The notes: generated from the letters alone by a model not told the origin. DNA of 25,382 nucleotides from UBA6168 sp964573725 (GCA_964573725.1 CAZNLJ010000057.1:1-25382), one strand, 5' to 3'; positions 16,199 to 25,279 are shown, counted from the stretch's first letter. Numbers and translations are program-made.

Positions 16199-17470
16199 AT
16201 GCATCTCCGGTATCCCACGGCCCTGCTCGTCACACTGCTGCTGCCCCTGGCTTTTCCCGCCGGCGCCCAACCGGTCGGCGGTATCGACTGGCAACGGGAA
16301 GACCGTATCGACATCCCCTTCACCTTCGAACAGAACCTCATCCTCGTCGAAGTCACCCTGGACCACTTCCTCCCGCTCCGCTTTATCCTCGATACCGGCG
16401 CCGAACACACCATCCTGGCCAAAAGGCAACTGACGGACCTGCTCGGTGCCACCTACGAACGGGAGTTCCGGATCATGGGCGCGGATATGCAGACCGAGCT
16501 CCTGGCCTACCTGGTCCGCGATGTCGACCTCACCCTGCGGGGCGGCAACGCCTTCCGCGAACAGACCATGGACATCCCCAACCACGCCATGCTCGTCCTC
16601 GCGGAGGATTACCTCCGCCTCGATGAAATCACCGGGATCGAAATCCACGGCATCCTTGGCGCCGATGTCTTCCGCCACCTCGCCGTCCAGTTCAATTTCG
16701 AAAAAAAGGTGGTCTCCTTCATTCGCCGGACGGACAAGTTCGCCCCACCCAAACGCTTCCGGCAAGCGCCGCTCGACATCAAACGCCACAAACCCTACCT
16801 GGAGACCTTCCTGTCCCTGCAGGGGGACACCACCGTGCCCGTCCGCCTGCTCCTGGATTCCGGCGCCATGCTCTCCCTCCTGTTGGATACGGAGACCCAC
16901 CCGAGCCTGGCCCTCCCCCCGCACCTGCTGACCGGACATATCGGGGCCGGCCTCGGCGGCTACCTCTTCGGATACCTGGGCCGGGTCCATTCGCTGACCT
17001 GGGGCCAGGACACCCTCCGGACCATCCTCACCAACTTCCAAACCGTGCCCGACCAGCCGGTGACCATGGATTCCAGCCTCCGCTTCTCCCGACACGGAAT
17101 CATCGGAAACGGTATCCTGCAACGCTTCCACCTGCTCATCGATTACCCCGGACAAACCCTCCATTACCTCCCCAACCGCCGCTTCCGGAAACAACCACCC
17201 TACGACAAGAGCGGCCTGGTCGTCATCGCCACCGACCTCCGACTCAACACCTTCACCCTCCATGCCGTCGTACCGGGATCCCCGGCCGCCGTCGCCGGCC
17301 TGCAGGCCGGCGACGAACTGCTCCGCCTGGACGGGTTCCCCGCCCATTTCCGGTCCCTCTCCCGCATCCAACACCGCCTGGCCGGAAAAAACGGCCGGGA
17401 AATCCGCCTGACCGTCCGCCGGAACGGCGAACGGCTCCGCTTCCGGTTCCGCCTGCAAGCCCTCCCCTGA
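16199..17470 (+). CDS. Retropepsin-like aspartyl protease family protein with PDZ domain
   Basis: A 423-residue protein read from ATG 16199, chosen because it begins a clean signal peptide (MHLRYPTALLVTLLLPLAFPAGA-Q); the 64 upstream in-frame residues would bury it. Two retropepsin-like half-domains follow. The first has FILDTGAEH (catalytic-type Asp65) and HGILGADVF (150-157); the second has LLLDSGAML (Asp220) and GIIGNGIL (300-307). A PDZ domain covers about 340-420 (VVPGSPAAVAGLQAGDELLRLDG). Bacteroidota encode many such exported proteins, and activity is mostly unproven; two half-sites in one chain could form one active site as in pepsin (inference). It lies alone between the divergent susC and the giant surface protein, 415 nt before the latter. 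A role in processing surface or periplasmic proteins is possible but unsupported. Confidence 0.9.
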   Translation: MHLRYPTALLVTLLLPLAFPAGAQPVGGIDWQREDRIDIPFTFEQNLILVEVTLDHFLPLRFILDTGAEHTILAKRQLTDLLGATYEREFRIMGADMQTELLAYLVRDVDLTLRGGNAFREQTMDIPNHAMLVLAEDYLRLDEITGIEIHGILGADVFRHLAVQFNFEKKVVSFIRRTDKFAPPKRFRQAPLDIKRHKPYLETFLSLQGDTTVPVRLLLDSGAMLSLLLDTETHPSLALPPHLLTGHIGAGLGGYLFGYLGRVHSLTWGQDTLRTILTNFQTVPDQPVTMDSSLRFSRHGIIGNGILQRFHLLIDYPGQTLHYLPNRRFRKQPPYDKSGLVVIATDLRLNTFTLHAVVPGSPAAVAGLQAGDELLRLDGFPAHFRSLSRIQHRLAGKNGREIRLTVRRNGERLRFRFRLQALP

Positions 17471-17488
17471 TACCGTATCCCCCCATCC

Positions 17489-17516
17489 GGTTCCACCCGC
17501 CGGAACCTTCCTTTCT
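17489..17516 (+). terminator. Possible terminator of the retropepsin-like gene
   Basis: GGTTCC (17489-17494) and GGAACC (17502-17507) pair perfectly around a 7-nt loop, 19 nt after the stop codon, and are followed by the pyrimidine tail TTCCTTTCTC. The stem is short and the T-run interrupted. Confidence 0.4.
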
Positions 17517-17578
17517 CCCGACTTGTCCGCATTTTGTAAAACAATATGCGGTTCTTCTTTTTTTTCCTGTTTTATCCT

Positions 17579-17586
17579 TACTTTTG
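17579..17586 (+). promoter_or_regulatory. Putative -7 element for the giant surface protein gene
   Basis: TACTTTTG matches the Bacteroidota TAnnTTTG motif exactly and is identical to the element at 3361-3368. No TTG is found at the usual -33 distance; that spacer zone is occupied by a T8 run. It implies a leader of nearly 300 nt before the ATG at 17886, which lowers confidence. Confidence 0.4.
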
Positions 17587-17885
17587 ACGACTCTGTCCGA
17601 CCACACCCACCCACCGGCACAACGGCTTTTCCGCCCGGAGGGCATCCCCTTCCGGTCGACGGGACTGGCCCCGCCTCCCGCCGGACCGCCCGATACGCCG
17701 GGAGCGTCCGCCCCCGCAGTATCCGGCACCTCCTCCGCCTCCCATGGCCGCGTCGGGTCGGCAATTCCGGTCGGTCATGCCGGCGTCCTCGACCCGGCGT
17801 CCGATACAACCCGCATCCCATGGAAAAACCTACATAAGTGGTCCGGATCCCACCGTTCCCAACCATTCGACACAAAGACGAGCTG

Positions 17886-20800
17886 ATGAAAATGAACACA
17901 ATTGCCCGCTTTTGCCTGCTGCTCCTCCTGGGGTCACCCCTGTGGGTCCCCGCCCAGGCACCTTCGCTCCCGACGAAACCCCTCCGGGTGACCCTCACCC
18001 AGGATAAGTGGCGGCAGGATGTCGACCTCGACGGCCTCCCGCAACGGTCCGTGCTGCTGTGCGGGCTCGTTCCGGCGGAAACCTACACCGTCTGGGCTTC
18101 CCGGGCGGACGGCTGCCAGGCCTCGCTCTCGTTCCCGGCCACCGGACAGGCCGGCGCCACCTTCTCCTTCTCCCCCGACCAAACCTGCGTGGAACTGGTC
18201 CTGCATGCCCCGCCCGCCGCCGCCGGCTGCCCGGACAGCCCCGCCCGCCTGTCCGTCGCCCGTGAAACCGAAGCCAAACCCTCCCCGCTCTCCAAATTGG
18301 CCAACCTCACCGTCGCCGGCGGCTTTTCCGACCAACACCTCATCCAGGAGGTCTTCATCGGCGGCGGTTGCTTCGATGTCAACAACGTAGCCGGAATCGG
18401 GCCCGCAGGCTCCAAAGGCACCTTCTCCAACGGCGGCGCCTCCATCTTTATCGACGATGGGGTCATCATCTCCTCCGGCAGCATCAACAACGCCCCCGGC
18501 CCCAACAACTCCAACAGCGCCGGCAACAACGCCGGCGGCGGCGGTGCCGACCCGGACCTCGCCATCCTCACCGGCGGAAACCTCTATGATGTCACCGGCA
18601 TCGAATTCGACTTCCAACCGACCATCAACACCATCGAGTTCGATTATGTCTTCGCCTCCGAGGAATACTGCGAATACGCCCCCCCTAACAACTCGGGCTT
18701 CAACGACGTGTTCGGCTTCTTCATCAGCGGCCCCGGCATCAACGGCGGTTTTTCCTCCAACGGCCAGAATATCTCCATTCTCCCCGGCACTTCCCTCAAC
18801 GTCTCGATCAACAATGTCAACCCGGTCACCAACAGCGGCTATTTCGTCGGCAACCAATCCAATTGCGGCAGCACCTGGAATATGGACGACATCCAGTTCG
18901 ACGGCTTCACCACCCTGCTCACCGCCGTGGCCAACGTCATCCCCTGCGAAACCTACCGCATCCGCCTCATGGTCGCCGATGTCGGCGACGGCATCTATGA
19001 TTCCGCCGTCTTCCTGCGCGCCAACAGCTTCAGCGCAGGGGGCACCGGCGTCGGGGAAGCGTCCGCCGTCACCACCGGTACCAATGTCATCTACGAAAAC
19101 TGCAACGACGGCTTCATCATCTTCAACCGCGCCGGCGGCGACATCAACCTGCCCCTGGTCCTCGATTATACCATCTCCCCCAACTCCACCGCCACCCCCG
19201 GCGAAGATTACGTGCCACTCTCCGGCTCGGTCGTCATCCCGCCCGGCGTGACCTCCTGGCAAGTCCCCATCAACGTCTTCAACGACAACATCCCGGAAGG
19301 GATCGAGACCATCATCCTCTCCATCACCAATTCCTGCTCCTGCAGCAGCCTGGACATGGAGATCGAAATCCACGACCCCCCACCCCTCGAGGCCTCCCTG
19401 CCGGATTTCCAGGTCTGCGAAGGCATCCCCATCGTCCTGGAACCGGTCGTGGACGGCGGCATCCCCAATAATCCCTACACCTTCGCCTGGGACGGGGGCA
19501 GCACGAGCCCGGTCCTAGCGATTGTCCCGACTTCCTCCGGCAGCTACACCGTGACCGTCACGGATGCCTGCGGCACCACCGCCACGGCCACCAGCAATGT
19601 CTCCGTCTCCCCCATTCCCACCGCTATCCTCAGCGGCGGGGGCCTGCTTTGCCCCGGCAACCCCAACTCGGCCGTCGATGTCAGCATCCAGTTCACCGGG
19701 GAAGGCCCCTGGGAGTTCGTCCTGCAACTGGACGGTGTCCCGCAACCGCCGATCGTCACCAATGACAACCCCTACGTCTTCCAGGTGTCCTCCGTCAGCA
19801 CCTACCAACTGGAAAGCGTCACCTCCGTCACCGGCAACTGCCAGGGCGCCGTCGCCGGCATCGCCGCCGTCATCATGAGCAACCTGGAAGCCAACGCCAG
19901 TTCCACCCCCGCCGGCTGCACCGGCAACGGTACCATCTCCGTCTTCCCCTCCGGCGGATCTTCGCCGTATTCCTATGAATGGAGCAACGGCGCTCCAAAC
20001 CAACAATCCGCCACCAATCTTCCCGCCGGCACCTATTCGGTCACCGTGACCGATTCGGAAGGCTGCACCTTCGTCCTGGAGGAAACCGTGGCATCCATCG
20101 CCAGCCTGGATATCTCCGCCACCCCCAACGGCGGCGCAGACTGCCTGAACCCCACCGGCGGCAGCATCGAGGTGTCCGTCAACGGCGGGACGCAACCTTT
20201 CGATTTCCTCTGGAACAATGGCATCGGCAATGTCCAGAACCCCGCCGGACTCGCCGGCGGCACCTATGCGGTCACCGTCACGGATGCCGCCGGCTGTACC
20301 GCCAGCGCCAGCGCCTCCATCCCGGAAAATTTCGCCTTCCCCAATGCCGTGGCCAATGCCCCCTCCCTCCTCACCTGCATCCTGACCAACGTCCAGGTGC
20401 TGGGCACCGGGTCCGAGGAAGGCCCCGCCATCTCCTACCTGTGGTCCGGACCCGGTATCACCGGCCCGGCCAATGCGCTCAATGCCTCGGTCAACCTGCC
20501 GGGATCCTACGTACTGACGGTCACCAATACGGACAACGGCTGTACCGCCTCCGTTTCCACGGAAGTGTTCGCCAACTACGAACTCCCCCTCGCCATCGCC
20601 ATCGGCGGGGAACTGAGCTGCCTCCTCTCGGAAATCACCCTCGACGGCTCGCTCTCCTCCGCCGGCCCTCCTTTCCTGTACCAATGGTCCGGCCCCGGTA
20701 TCGTCTCCGGGGAACTGACGACCGCCCCGACGGTCAACCAGGCCGGCGCCTACACCCTCGTCGTCACCGACACCACCAACGGTTGCACCCATAGCGCCAC

Positions 20801-23800
20801 CACCGAGGTGACGCTCGACAACAGCCTGCCCATCGCCCAGATTCAAACGCCCCAAAACCTGAATTGCCAGGACACCATCCTGACCCTCAACGGCAGCGGC
20901 TCCGCCGCCGGACCCAATATCCTCTACGGATGGTCCTTCAACAACATGCCCCTGCCGGAATCGTCCAACCTCCTCCAGGCTTCCCAGCCGGGTACCTACT
21001 CGCTGACCGTCACCGATACCGCCAACGGCTGCCAATCCCTGGCTTCCGTGACGGTCACCCAAGACCTGTCCGGGCCGACCATCAGCGCCTCCGCCAGCGG
21101 TCAACTGGATTGCAACACGACTTCCGTCGGCCTCACCGGCTCCGTCGACGGCAATCCGGCCAACTTCTCCTTCGCCTGGTCGACGTCCGACGGACTGCTC
21201 CTCAACGGGGCGAATTCGGCCTCGGCCACCGCCGGCGCCCCAGGCACCTACACGCTCACCGTCACGGACCTCGCCAACGGCTGTTCCGCGGAAACGGCCG
21301 TGGCGGTCACCCAGGACGCCGGTACCCCGACGGTCGTCATCCTCCCGGCCGCCGACCTGACCTGCACCGTCCCTGAAATTGTCCTCGACGCCACCGCCTC
21401 CAGCCAGGGGACGGGCTTCTCCTACACCTGGTCCACCGCCGACGGCCATATCGTCTCGGGCGCCGACTCGCTGACGCCCCTGGTCGACGCACCCGGCACC
21501 TACTCCCTGACCATCCTCGACCCGGCCAACAATTGCGAAAGCACCGGGACGGTCACCGTGACCCAGGATACGGCCGCTCCGGCCTTCGTCCTGCCACCCG
21601 ACCCGGTCCTGTCCTGCTCAGATTCGGTCGCTGTGGTGGCCCCCTTCTTGTCCTCCGGCACAAGTACCGGCCTCTCTTTCCAATGGGCCACGGCCAATGG
21701 CCTGTTCCAGGGCGGCACCCAGGACTCCACCGCCATCCTCTCCGCACCGGGTACGTACACACTCACCATCACCCAAACGGACAACGGTTGCACCGCCACC
21801 GCTTCCCTATCCGTCTCCGCAGACAACCTGCCGCCCATCGCCTCGGTCACCCCTCCTCCCGCCCTGGACTGCACCACCGATACGCTGACCCTGGACGGCT
21901 CCGGCTCCGGCCCCGCCCTGTCCTTCCTCTGGTCGGCTTCCAACGGCGGCTCCCTCCTCGGACCGGATACCACCGCAACGGCCCTGGTCGGCTCCCCCGG
22001 CACCTACACCCTGCTGGTCACCAATCCGGCCAACGGCTGTACCGCCGACACGTCGGTCCAGGTCCTGCAGGACCTGGCCGCCCCCGCCGCCGATGCCGGC
22101 CCTCCCGCCGTCCTGACCTGCGATGAGCCGGCGCTGAACCTCCTGGGATCCGGCTCCGGCGGCCCCGCCATCGGCTATGCCTGGGAGGGCCCGGGGATCG
22201 TCTCCGGCTCCGATTCCCTGACGCCGACCGTTAACCTGCCCGGTGATTATACCCTGGTCGTCACCGACCTGTCCAACGGCTGCAGCACCGCCGCCACCGT
22301 CACCATCGGCCTGGATACCCTCGCCCCGGTCGCCGTCGCCGGCCCCGGCGCCCAGCTCTCCTGCGCCGTCTCGCAACTGGCGCTGGATGGCAGCGCCAGC
22401 AGCAACGGCCCGAATTTCCAATACCTGTGGTCCACCCTCAACGGCCAGATTGCCTCCGGAAGCCTTACCGCCACCCCGACCGTCAACGCACCGGGTACCT
22501 ATACGCTCGTCGTCACCGACCTCTCCAACGGATGTACCGCCGACGATGCGGTGACCATCACCCAGGATGACGACCTGCCGACCATCGTCACCGCCGCGCC
22601 CGCTCCCCTCACCTGCCTGGTCGGGTCGGTCACCCTGGATGCGGACGGCTCTTCCTCCGGACCGGCCTTCCTTTACCAATGGTCCACCACCAACGGCAAT
22701 ATCCTCTCCGGCGGCAACTCCCCCTTCCCTGTCGTGGACGCCCCGGGATCCTACCTGCTCGCCATCACCAATACCCTGACCAACTGCACCAGCCTCTCCA
22801 GTGTGACCGTGGTGGCACAGACCTCCCCCCCGGCCGCACAGGCCGCTGCCCCGCTGATGCTTTCCTGTAGCCAAACCGTCGCCCCGCTCCAGGGAACCGG
22901 CTCCGAAACCGGCAGCCAGATCGCTTACCTCTGGTCGACTGCCGACGGTAATATCCTCTCCGGTCAAAACTCCCTGTCCGCACAAGCCGATCAGCCCGGC
23001 CTGTATACACTGACCGTCACCAACCTCTCCACCGGTTGCACCAACTCGGATTCGGTTTCGCTCTTCCTCGATACCACCCCACCCGTCGCCGCCGCCGCAC
23101 CACCCGCTACCCTGACCTGCACCACGACCACCGTGTCGCTCGATGGCAACGGCAGTTCCTCCGGAACGAACTTTTCCTTCGCCTGGTCCTCCCCGGACGG
23201 CAATATCCTCTCCGGGGCCGACACCCCGACCCCCTCGGTCGACCAACCTGGCACCTACGTCCTGGTAGTTACGGACAATACCAATGGCTGCTCTGCCTCC
23301 GCCCAGGTCTCCGTCCTCCAGGACATCCTGACTCCCGCCGCCGAGGCCGGCTCCGCCACCCCGCTGACCTGTCTCCAGCCGACCCTCTCCCTCGATGGGT
23401 CGGGCAGCACCAACGGCCCGCTTTTCTCCTACGTTTGGACGACCACCGACGGCAATATCCTCTCCGGAGCTTCCTCCCCGACCCCGGTGGTCAACCAACC
23501 CGGTACCTACGTCCTGACCGTGACGAACTCCGCCAACGGTTGCACCGCTTCCGACCAGGTCGCCGTCGGCCAGGATATCACCGCCCCACAGGTGACTATC
23601 GCCCCGCCGGCACTGCTGACCTGTACGGTGGACGAGGTCGCACTCCTCGCCTCGGTCTCGCCGCCCGGCACCTATGCTTTCTCCTGGACCACCACCGATG
23701 GCAATATCGGCTCCGGGGAACTCTCCGCCACCCCCCTGGTCGACCAACCGGGCACCTATGGGCTCGTGGTCACCCAACCTTCCAACGGTTGTACAGGGAG

Positions 23801-24857
23801 TGCCCAATCGGTCGTGACCCAGGATGTGACGGCACCCGATGCGGATGCCGGCACCGATTTCCTCCTCGATTGCCTGCAGGGCTCCGACCTCCTGGATGGC
23901 GCCGGCTCCTCCGGTTCCGGCCCCCTTGCATTCGCCTGGACAAATGCAACCGGCCAAGCCCTTCCCGGCGGTAATTCCGCCCAAGCTCCCGTCGGTGCAC
24001 CGGGCATTTATTTCCTGACGGTCACCGACCTGAACAACGGTTGCACGGATTCCGACCAGGTCTCCGTCGGACAGGAAGCCCCGACCCTCCAGTCGGAGGT
24101 GCTGCAACCCCGCTGTTCGGGTTCCAAGGGTAGCATCGATTTCTCCGCCTCCTTCGGTGGGGACCCGCCCTACGTCTATTCCGTCGACGGCGGCAATTCC
24201 TTTTCCTCCAACCCCGTGTTCAATGGCCTGGCGGCCGGCCTTTACGCCGTCGTCGTCCAGGACGCCCGGGGCTGCGAGGATGAAGCGGAAGCCCTGGTGG
24301 AGGAAGCGACGGAACTGACGGTCAGCCTGGAGTCTTCCGCCTCAATTTTGCTGGGCGACAGCTACCAGGTCGTGGCGCTCACCAACCTGCTACCGGCGGA
24401 AATCGCCACCGTCAGCTGGTTCCCCGCCACCGGCCTGTCCTGCGCGGATTGCCTGGACCCCATTGCCTCCCCCCTCGTGACCACTCTCTACAAGGTGACG
24501 GTGACAACGGTGGACGGCTGCCAGGAAACTGCCACCCTGTTGCTCCGGGTCGATAAACGCGGCGGTTTGTTCGTTCCCTCCGCATTCTCCCCGAACGGGG
24601 ACGGCGCCAACGACCGGTTCATGATTTTCTCCGACCCGGAAAGTGTCCTGCAAGTCAAATCCTTCCTCGTCTTCAGCCGCTGGGGGGAAACGGTCCACTC
24701 GTTTTTCGACTTCAAACCCAATGACCCGACCCATGGTTGGGACGGGTTCTACCGCGGGAAACCCATGAACCCGGATGTGTTTTCCTGGTTCGCCACCGTC
24801 GAGTTCATCGACGGCCGTATTGAAATCGTTTCCGGTGATGTGACCTTGATACGCTGA
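17886..24857 (+). CDS. Giant T9SS-secreted surface protein: choice-of-anchor L, Calx-beta, SprB and tandem Ig/PKD-like repeats
   Basis: A 2323-residue protein from ATG 17886 (MKMNTIARFCLLLLLGSPLW, signal cleavage near VPAQA). In order: a unique N-terminal part to about residue 134; a choice-of-anchor L domain (about 135-385, with FDYVFASEEYCEY and DVFGFFISGPG); a Calx-beta-like domain (about 390-490, TPGEDYVPLSG and NIPEGIETI); PKD/Ig-like segments (about 490-675); two SprB-type repeats (about 676-820, WSNGAPNQQSATNLPAGTYS); fifteen tandem ~83-residue repeats (829-2074); another SprB-like repeat and an Ig-like domain; and a gliding-motility-type T9SS type-B C-terminal domain (2226-2323, FVPSAFSPNGDGANDRF). 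It is exported by Sec, then by the type IX system, and displayed on or released from the cell. An adhesive, gliding or matrix role is inferred from the architecture. Residues 416-2075 contain no Lys or Arg. Confidence 0.95.
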   Translation: MKMNTIARFCLLLLLGSPLWVPAQAPSLPTKPLRVTLTQDKWRQDVDLDGLPQRSVLLCGLVPAETYTVWASRADGCQASLSFPATGQAGATFSFSPDQTCVELVLHAPPAAAGCPDSPARLSVARETEAKPSPLSKLANLTVAGGFSDQHLIQEVFIGGGCFDVNNVAGIGPAGSKGTFSNGGASIFIDDGVIISSGSINNAPGPNNSNSAGNNAGGGGADPDLAILTGGNLYDVTGIEFDFQPTINTIEFDYVFASEEYCEYAPPNNSGFNDVFGFFISGPGINGGFSSNGQNISILPGTSLNVSINNVNPVTNSGYFVGNQSNCGSTWNMDDIQFDGFTTLLTAVANVIPCETYRIRLMVADVGDGIYDSAVFLRANSFSAGGTGVGEASAVTTGTNVIYENCNDGFIIFNRAGGDINLPLVLDYTISPNSTATPGEDYVPLSGSVVIPPGVTSWQVPINVFNDNIPEGIETIILSITNSCSCSSLDMEIEIHDPPPLEASLPDFQVCEGIPIVLEPVVDGGIPNNPYTFAWDGGSTSPVLAIVPTSSGSYTVTVTDACGTTATATSNVSVSPIPTAILSGGGLLCPGNPNSAVDVSIQFTGEGPWEFVLQLDGVPQPPIVTNDNPYVFQVSSVSTYQLESVTSVTGNCQGAVAGIAAVIMSNLEANASSTPAGCTGNGTISVFPSGGSSPYSYEWSNGAPNQQSATNLPAGTYSVTVTDSEGCTFVLEETVASIASLDISATPNGGADCLNPTGGSIEVSVNGGTQPFDFLWNNGIGNVQNPAGLAGGTYAVTVTDAAGCTASASASIPENFAFPNAVANAPSLLTCILTNVQVLGTGSEEGPAISYLWSGPGITGPANALNASVNLPGSYVLTVTNTDNGCTASVSTEVFANYELPLAIAIGGELSCLLSEITLDGSLSSAGPPFLYQWSGPGIVSGELTTAPTVNQAGAYTLVVTDTTNGCTHSATTEVTLDNSLPIAQIQTPQNLNCQDTILTLNGSGSAAGPNILYGWSFNNMPLPESSNLLQASQPGTYSLTVTDTANGCQSLASVTVTQDLSGPTISASASGQLDCNTTSVGLTGSVDGNPANFSFAWSTSDGLLLNGANSASATAGAPGTYTLTVTDLANGCSAETAVAVTQDAGTPTVVILPAADLTCTVPEIVLDATASSQGTGFSYTWSTADGHIVSGADSLTPLVDAPGTYSLTILDPANNCESTGTVTVTQDTAAPAFVLPPDPVLSCSDSVAVVAPFLSSGTSTGLSFQWATANGLFQGGTQDSTAILSAPGTYTLTITQTDNGCTATASLSVSADNLPPIASVTPPPALDCTTDTLTLDGSGSGPALSFLWSASNGGSLLGPDTTATALVGSPGTYTLLVTNPANGCTADTSVQVLQDLAAPAADAGPPAVLTCDEPALNLLGSGSGGPAIGYAWEGPGIVSGSDSLTPTVNLPGDYTLVVTDLSNGCSTAATVTIGLDTLAPVAVAGPGAQLSCAVSQLALDGSASSNGPNFQYLWSTLNGQIASGSLTATPTVNAPGTYTLVVTDLSNGCTADDAVTITQDDDLPTIVTAAPAPLTCLVGSVTLDADGSSSGPAFLYQWSTTNGNILSGGNSPFPVVDAPGSYLLAITNTLTNCTSLSSVTVVAQTSPPAAQAAAPLMLSCSQTVAPLQGTGSETGSQIAYLWSTADGNILSGQNSLSAQADQPGLYTLTVTNLSTGCTNSDSVSLFLDTTPPVAAAAPPATLTCTTTTVSLDGNGSSSGTNFSFAWSSPDGNILSGADTPTPSVDQPGTYVLVVTDNTNGCSASAQVSVLQDILTPAAEAGSATPLTCLQPTLSLDGSGSTNGPLFSYVWTTTDGNILSGASSPTPVVNQPGTYVLTVTNSANGCTASDQVAVGQDITAPQVTIAPPALLTCTVDEVALLASVSPPGTYAFSWTTTDGNIGSGELSATPLVDQPGTYGLVVTQPSNGCTGSAQSVVTQDVTAPDADAGTDFLLDCLQGSDLLDGAGSSGSGPLAFAWTNATGQALPGGNSAQAPVGAPGIYFLTVTDLNNGCTDSDQVSVGQEAPTLQSEVLQPRCSGSKGSIDFSASFGGDPPYVYSVDGGNSFSSNPVFNGLAAGLYAVVVQDARGCEDEAEALVEEATELTVSLESSASILLGDSYQVVALTNLLPAEIATVSWFPATGLSCADCLDPIASPLVTTLYKVTVTTVDGCQETATLLLRVDKRGGLFVPSAFSPNGDGANDRFMIFSDPESVLQVKSFLVFSRWGETVHSFFDFKPNDPTHGWDGFYRGKPMNPDVFSWFATVEFIDGRIEIVSGDVTLIR
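20370..24107 (+). repeat. Fifteen tandem ~83-residue coding repeats
   Basis: Each unit begins L[TSDN]C, continues with a LDGSGS-type turn, a Y-x-W-S core (for example FLYQWSTTNG), a DGNILSG-type loop, PGTYTLTVTD, then NGC, and ends VxVTQD. This is the pattern of an Ig/PKD-like beta-sandwich. Every unit has exactly two cysteines, about 56-58 residues apart. The segment GGCAATATCCTCTCCGG recurs at 22695, 22947, 23199 and 23451, exactly 252 bp apart (one T in the second copy), so units 10-13 look the most recently duplicated or best homogenised. The next copy, near 23700, is one codon shorter. Confidence 0.9.
24561..24857 (+). other. T9SS type-B sorting domain (gliding-motility-associated C-terminal domain)
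   Basis: The last 98 residues of the giant protein carry the family landmarks GGLFVPSAFSPNGDGANDRF, LVFSRWGETV, GWDGFYRGKPMNPDVFSW and a final short strand GDVTLIR. This domain directs substrates through the type IX secretion system, and it implies that the genome encodes that machinery and probably a PorP/SprF-type partner, none of which is in this window. Confidence 0.93.
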
Positions 24858-25033
24858 TGTCCGGAATGGTCCGGTAATGACCGGTACAGGAAGGGGTCGA
24901 TGTACGGGTCCTCAACCCGACATGCCGCCGCGGATGTAGATATACACCGGCCCGCCAGCCTGACCGGACGGCGCCCTCCCCGTGGAGGGACGACCGGCTT
25001 TGGTACGATTCCGCGGGGAGACGGAACCACCCC

Positions 25034-25073
25034 TAGCGCCTATCCGAAATCCTTGGATAGGCGCTAAATTTTT
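25034..25073 (+). terminator. Rho-independent terminator after the giant surface protein gene
   Basis: TAGCGCCTATCC (25034-25045) and GGATAGGCGCTA (25055-25066) form a perfect 12-bp stem with a 9-nt loop, followed by AATTTTT. It lies 176 nt after the stop codon at 24857. The intervening 24858-25033 shows no gene. The palindromic repeat array starts directly after it. Confidence 0.85.
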
Positions 25074-25092
25074 GCGATGCGGTGAGCGTTCG

Positions 25093-25150
25093 TCCCGCCA
25101 GATTACGTTTACCAAACCTTATAGGTTTAGTAAACGTCCGTCCCGGCGGA
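25093..25150. repeat. Palindromic element, copy 1
   Basis: The core at 25105-25137 has arms ACGTTTACCAAACCT and AGGTTTAGTAAACGT, 14 of 15 positions complementary, around the 3-nt centre TAT. An outer arm TCCCGCC (25093-25099) can pair with GGCGGA (25145-25150) across an asymmetric internal loop, making a long two-tier hairpin. Confidence 0.75.
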
Positions 25151-25221
25151 ATTCCTGATCCGATTCCCGCTCGGGGTAGCCGAAGCCGTTTTCCTAACCT
25201 ATGCGATGTGGTGAACTTACG

Positions 25222-25279
25222 TCCCGCCAGATTACGTTTACCAAACCTTAGAGGTTTAGTAAACGTCCGTTCCGGCGGA
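25222..25279. repeat. Palindromic element, copy 2
   Basis: The core at 25234-25266 has the same two 15-nt arms as copy 1, with the same single mismatch, around the centre TAG. The outer TCCCGCC/GGCGGA pairing is also kept (25222-25228 with 25274-25279). Confidence 0.75.

Larger units (their letters stand above)
17471..17885. other. Intergenic region upstream of the giant surface protein
   Basis: This 415-nt gap holds a small hairpin after the retropepsin-like gene, an AT-rich patch at 17530-17586 with a T8 run (17558-17565) and a -7 motif, and then about 300 nt of GC-rich sequence in which short open frames occur on both strands but none resembles a protein I know. The giant gene's frame is open back to 17838, but the 16 extra residues precede the signal peptide. 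Confidence 0.45.

Noticed and set aside
17523..17886. Overlapping short open frames in the gap before the giant gene
   Set aside because: They are Pro/Arg/Ser-rich on several frames and both strands, which is the pattern of GC-rich non-coding sequence; none has a signal, domain or conserved motif.
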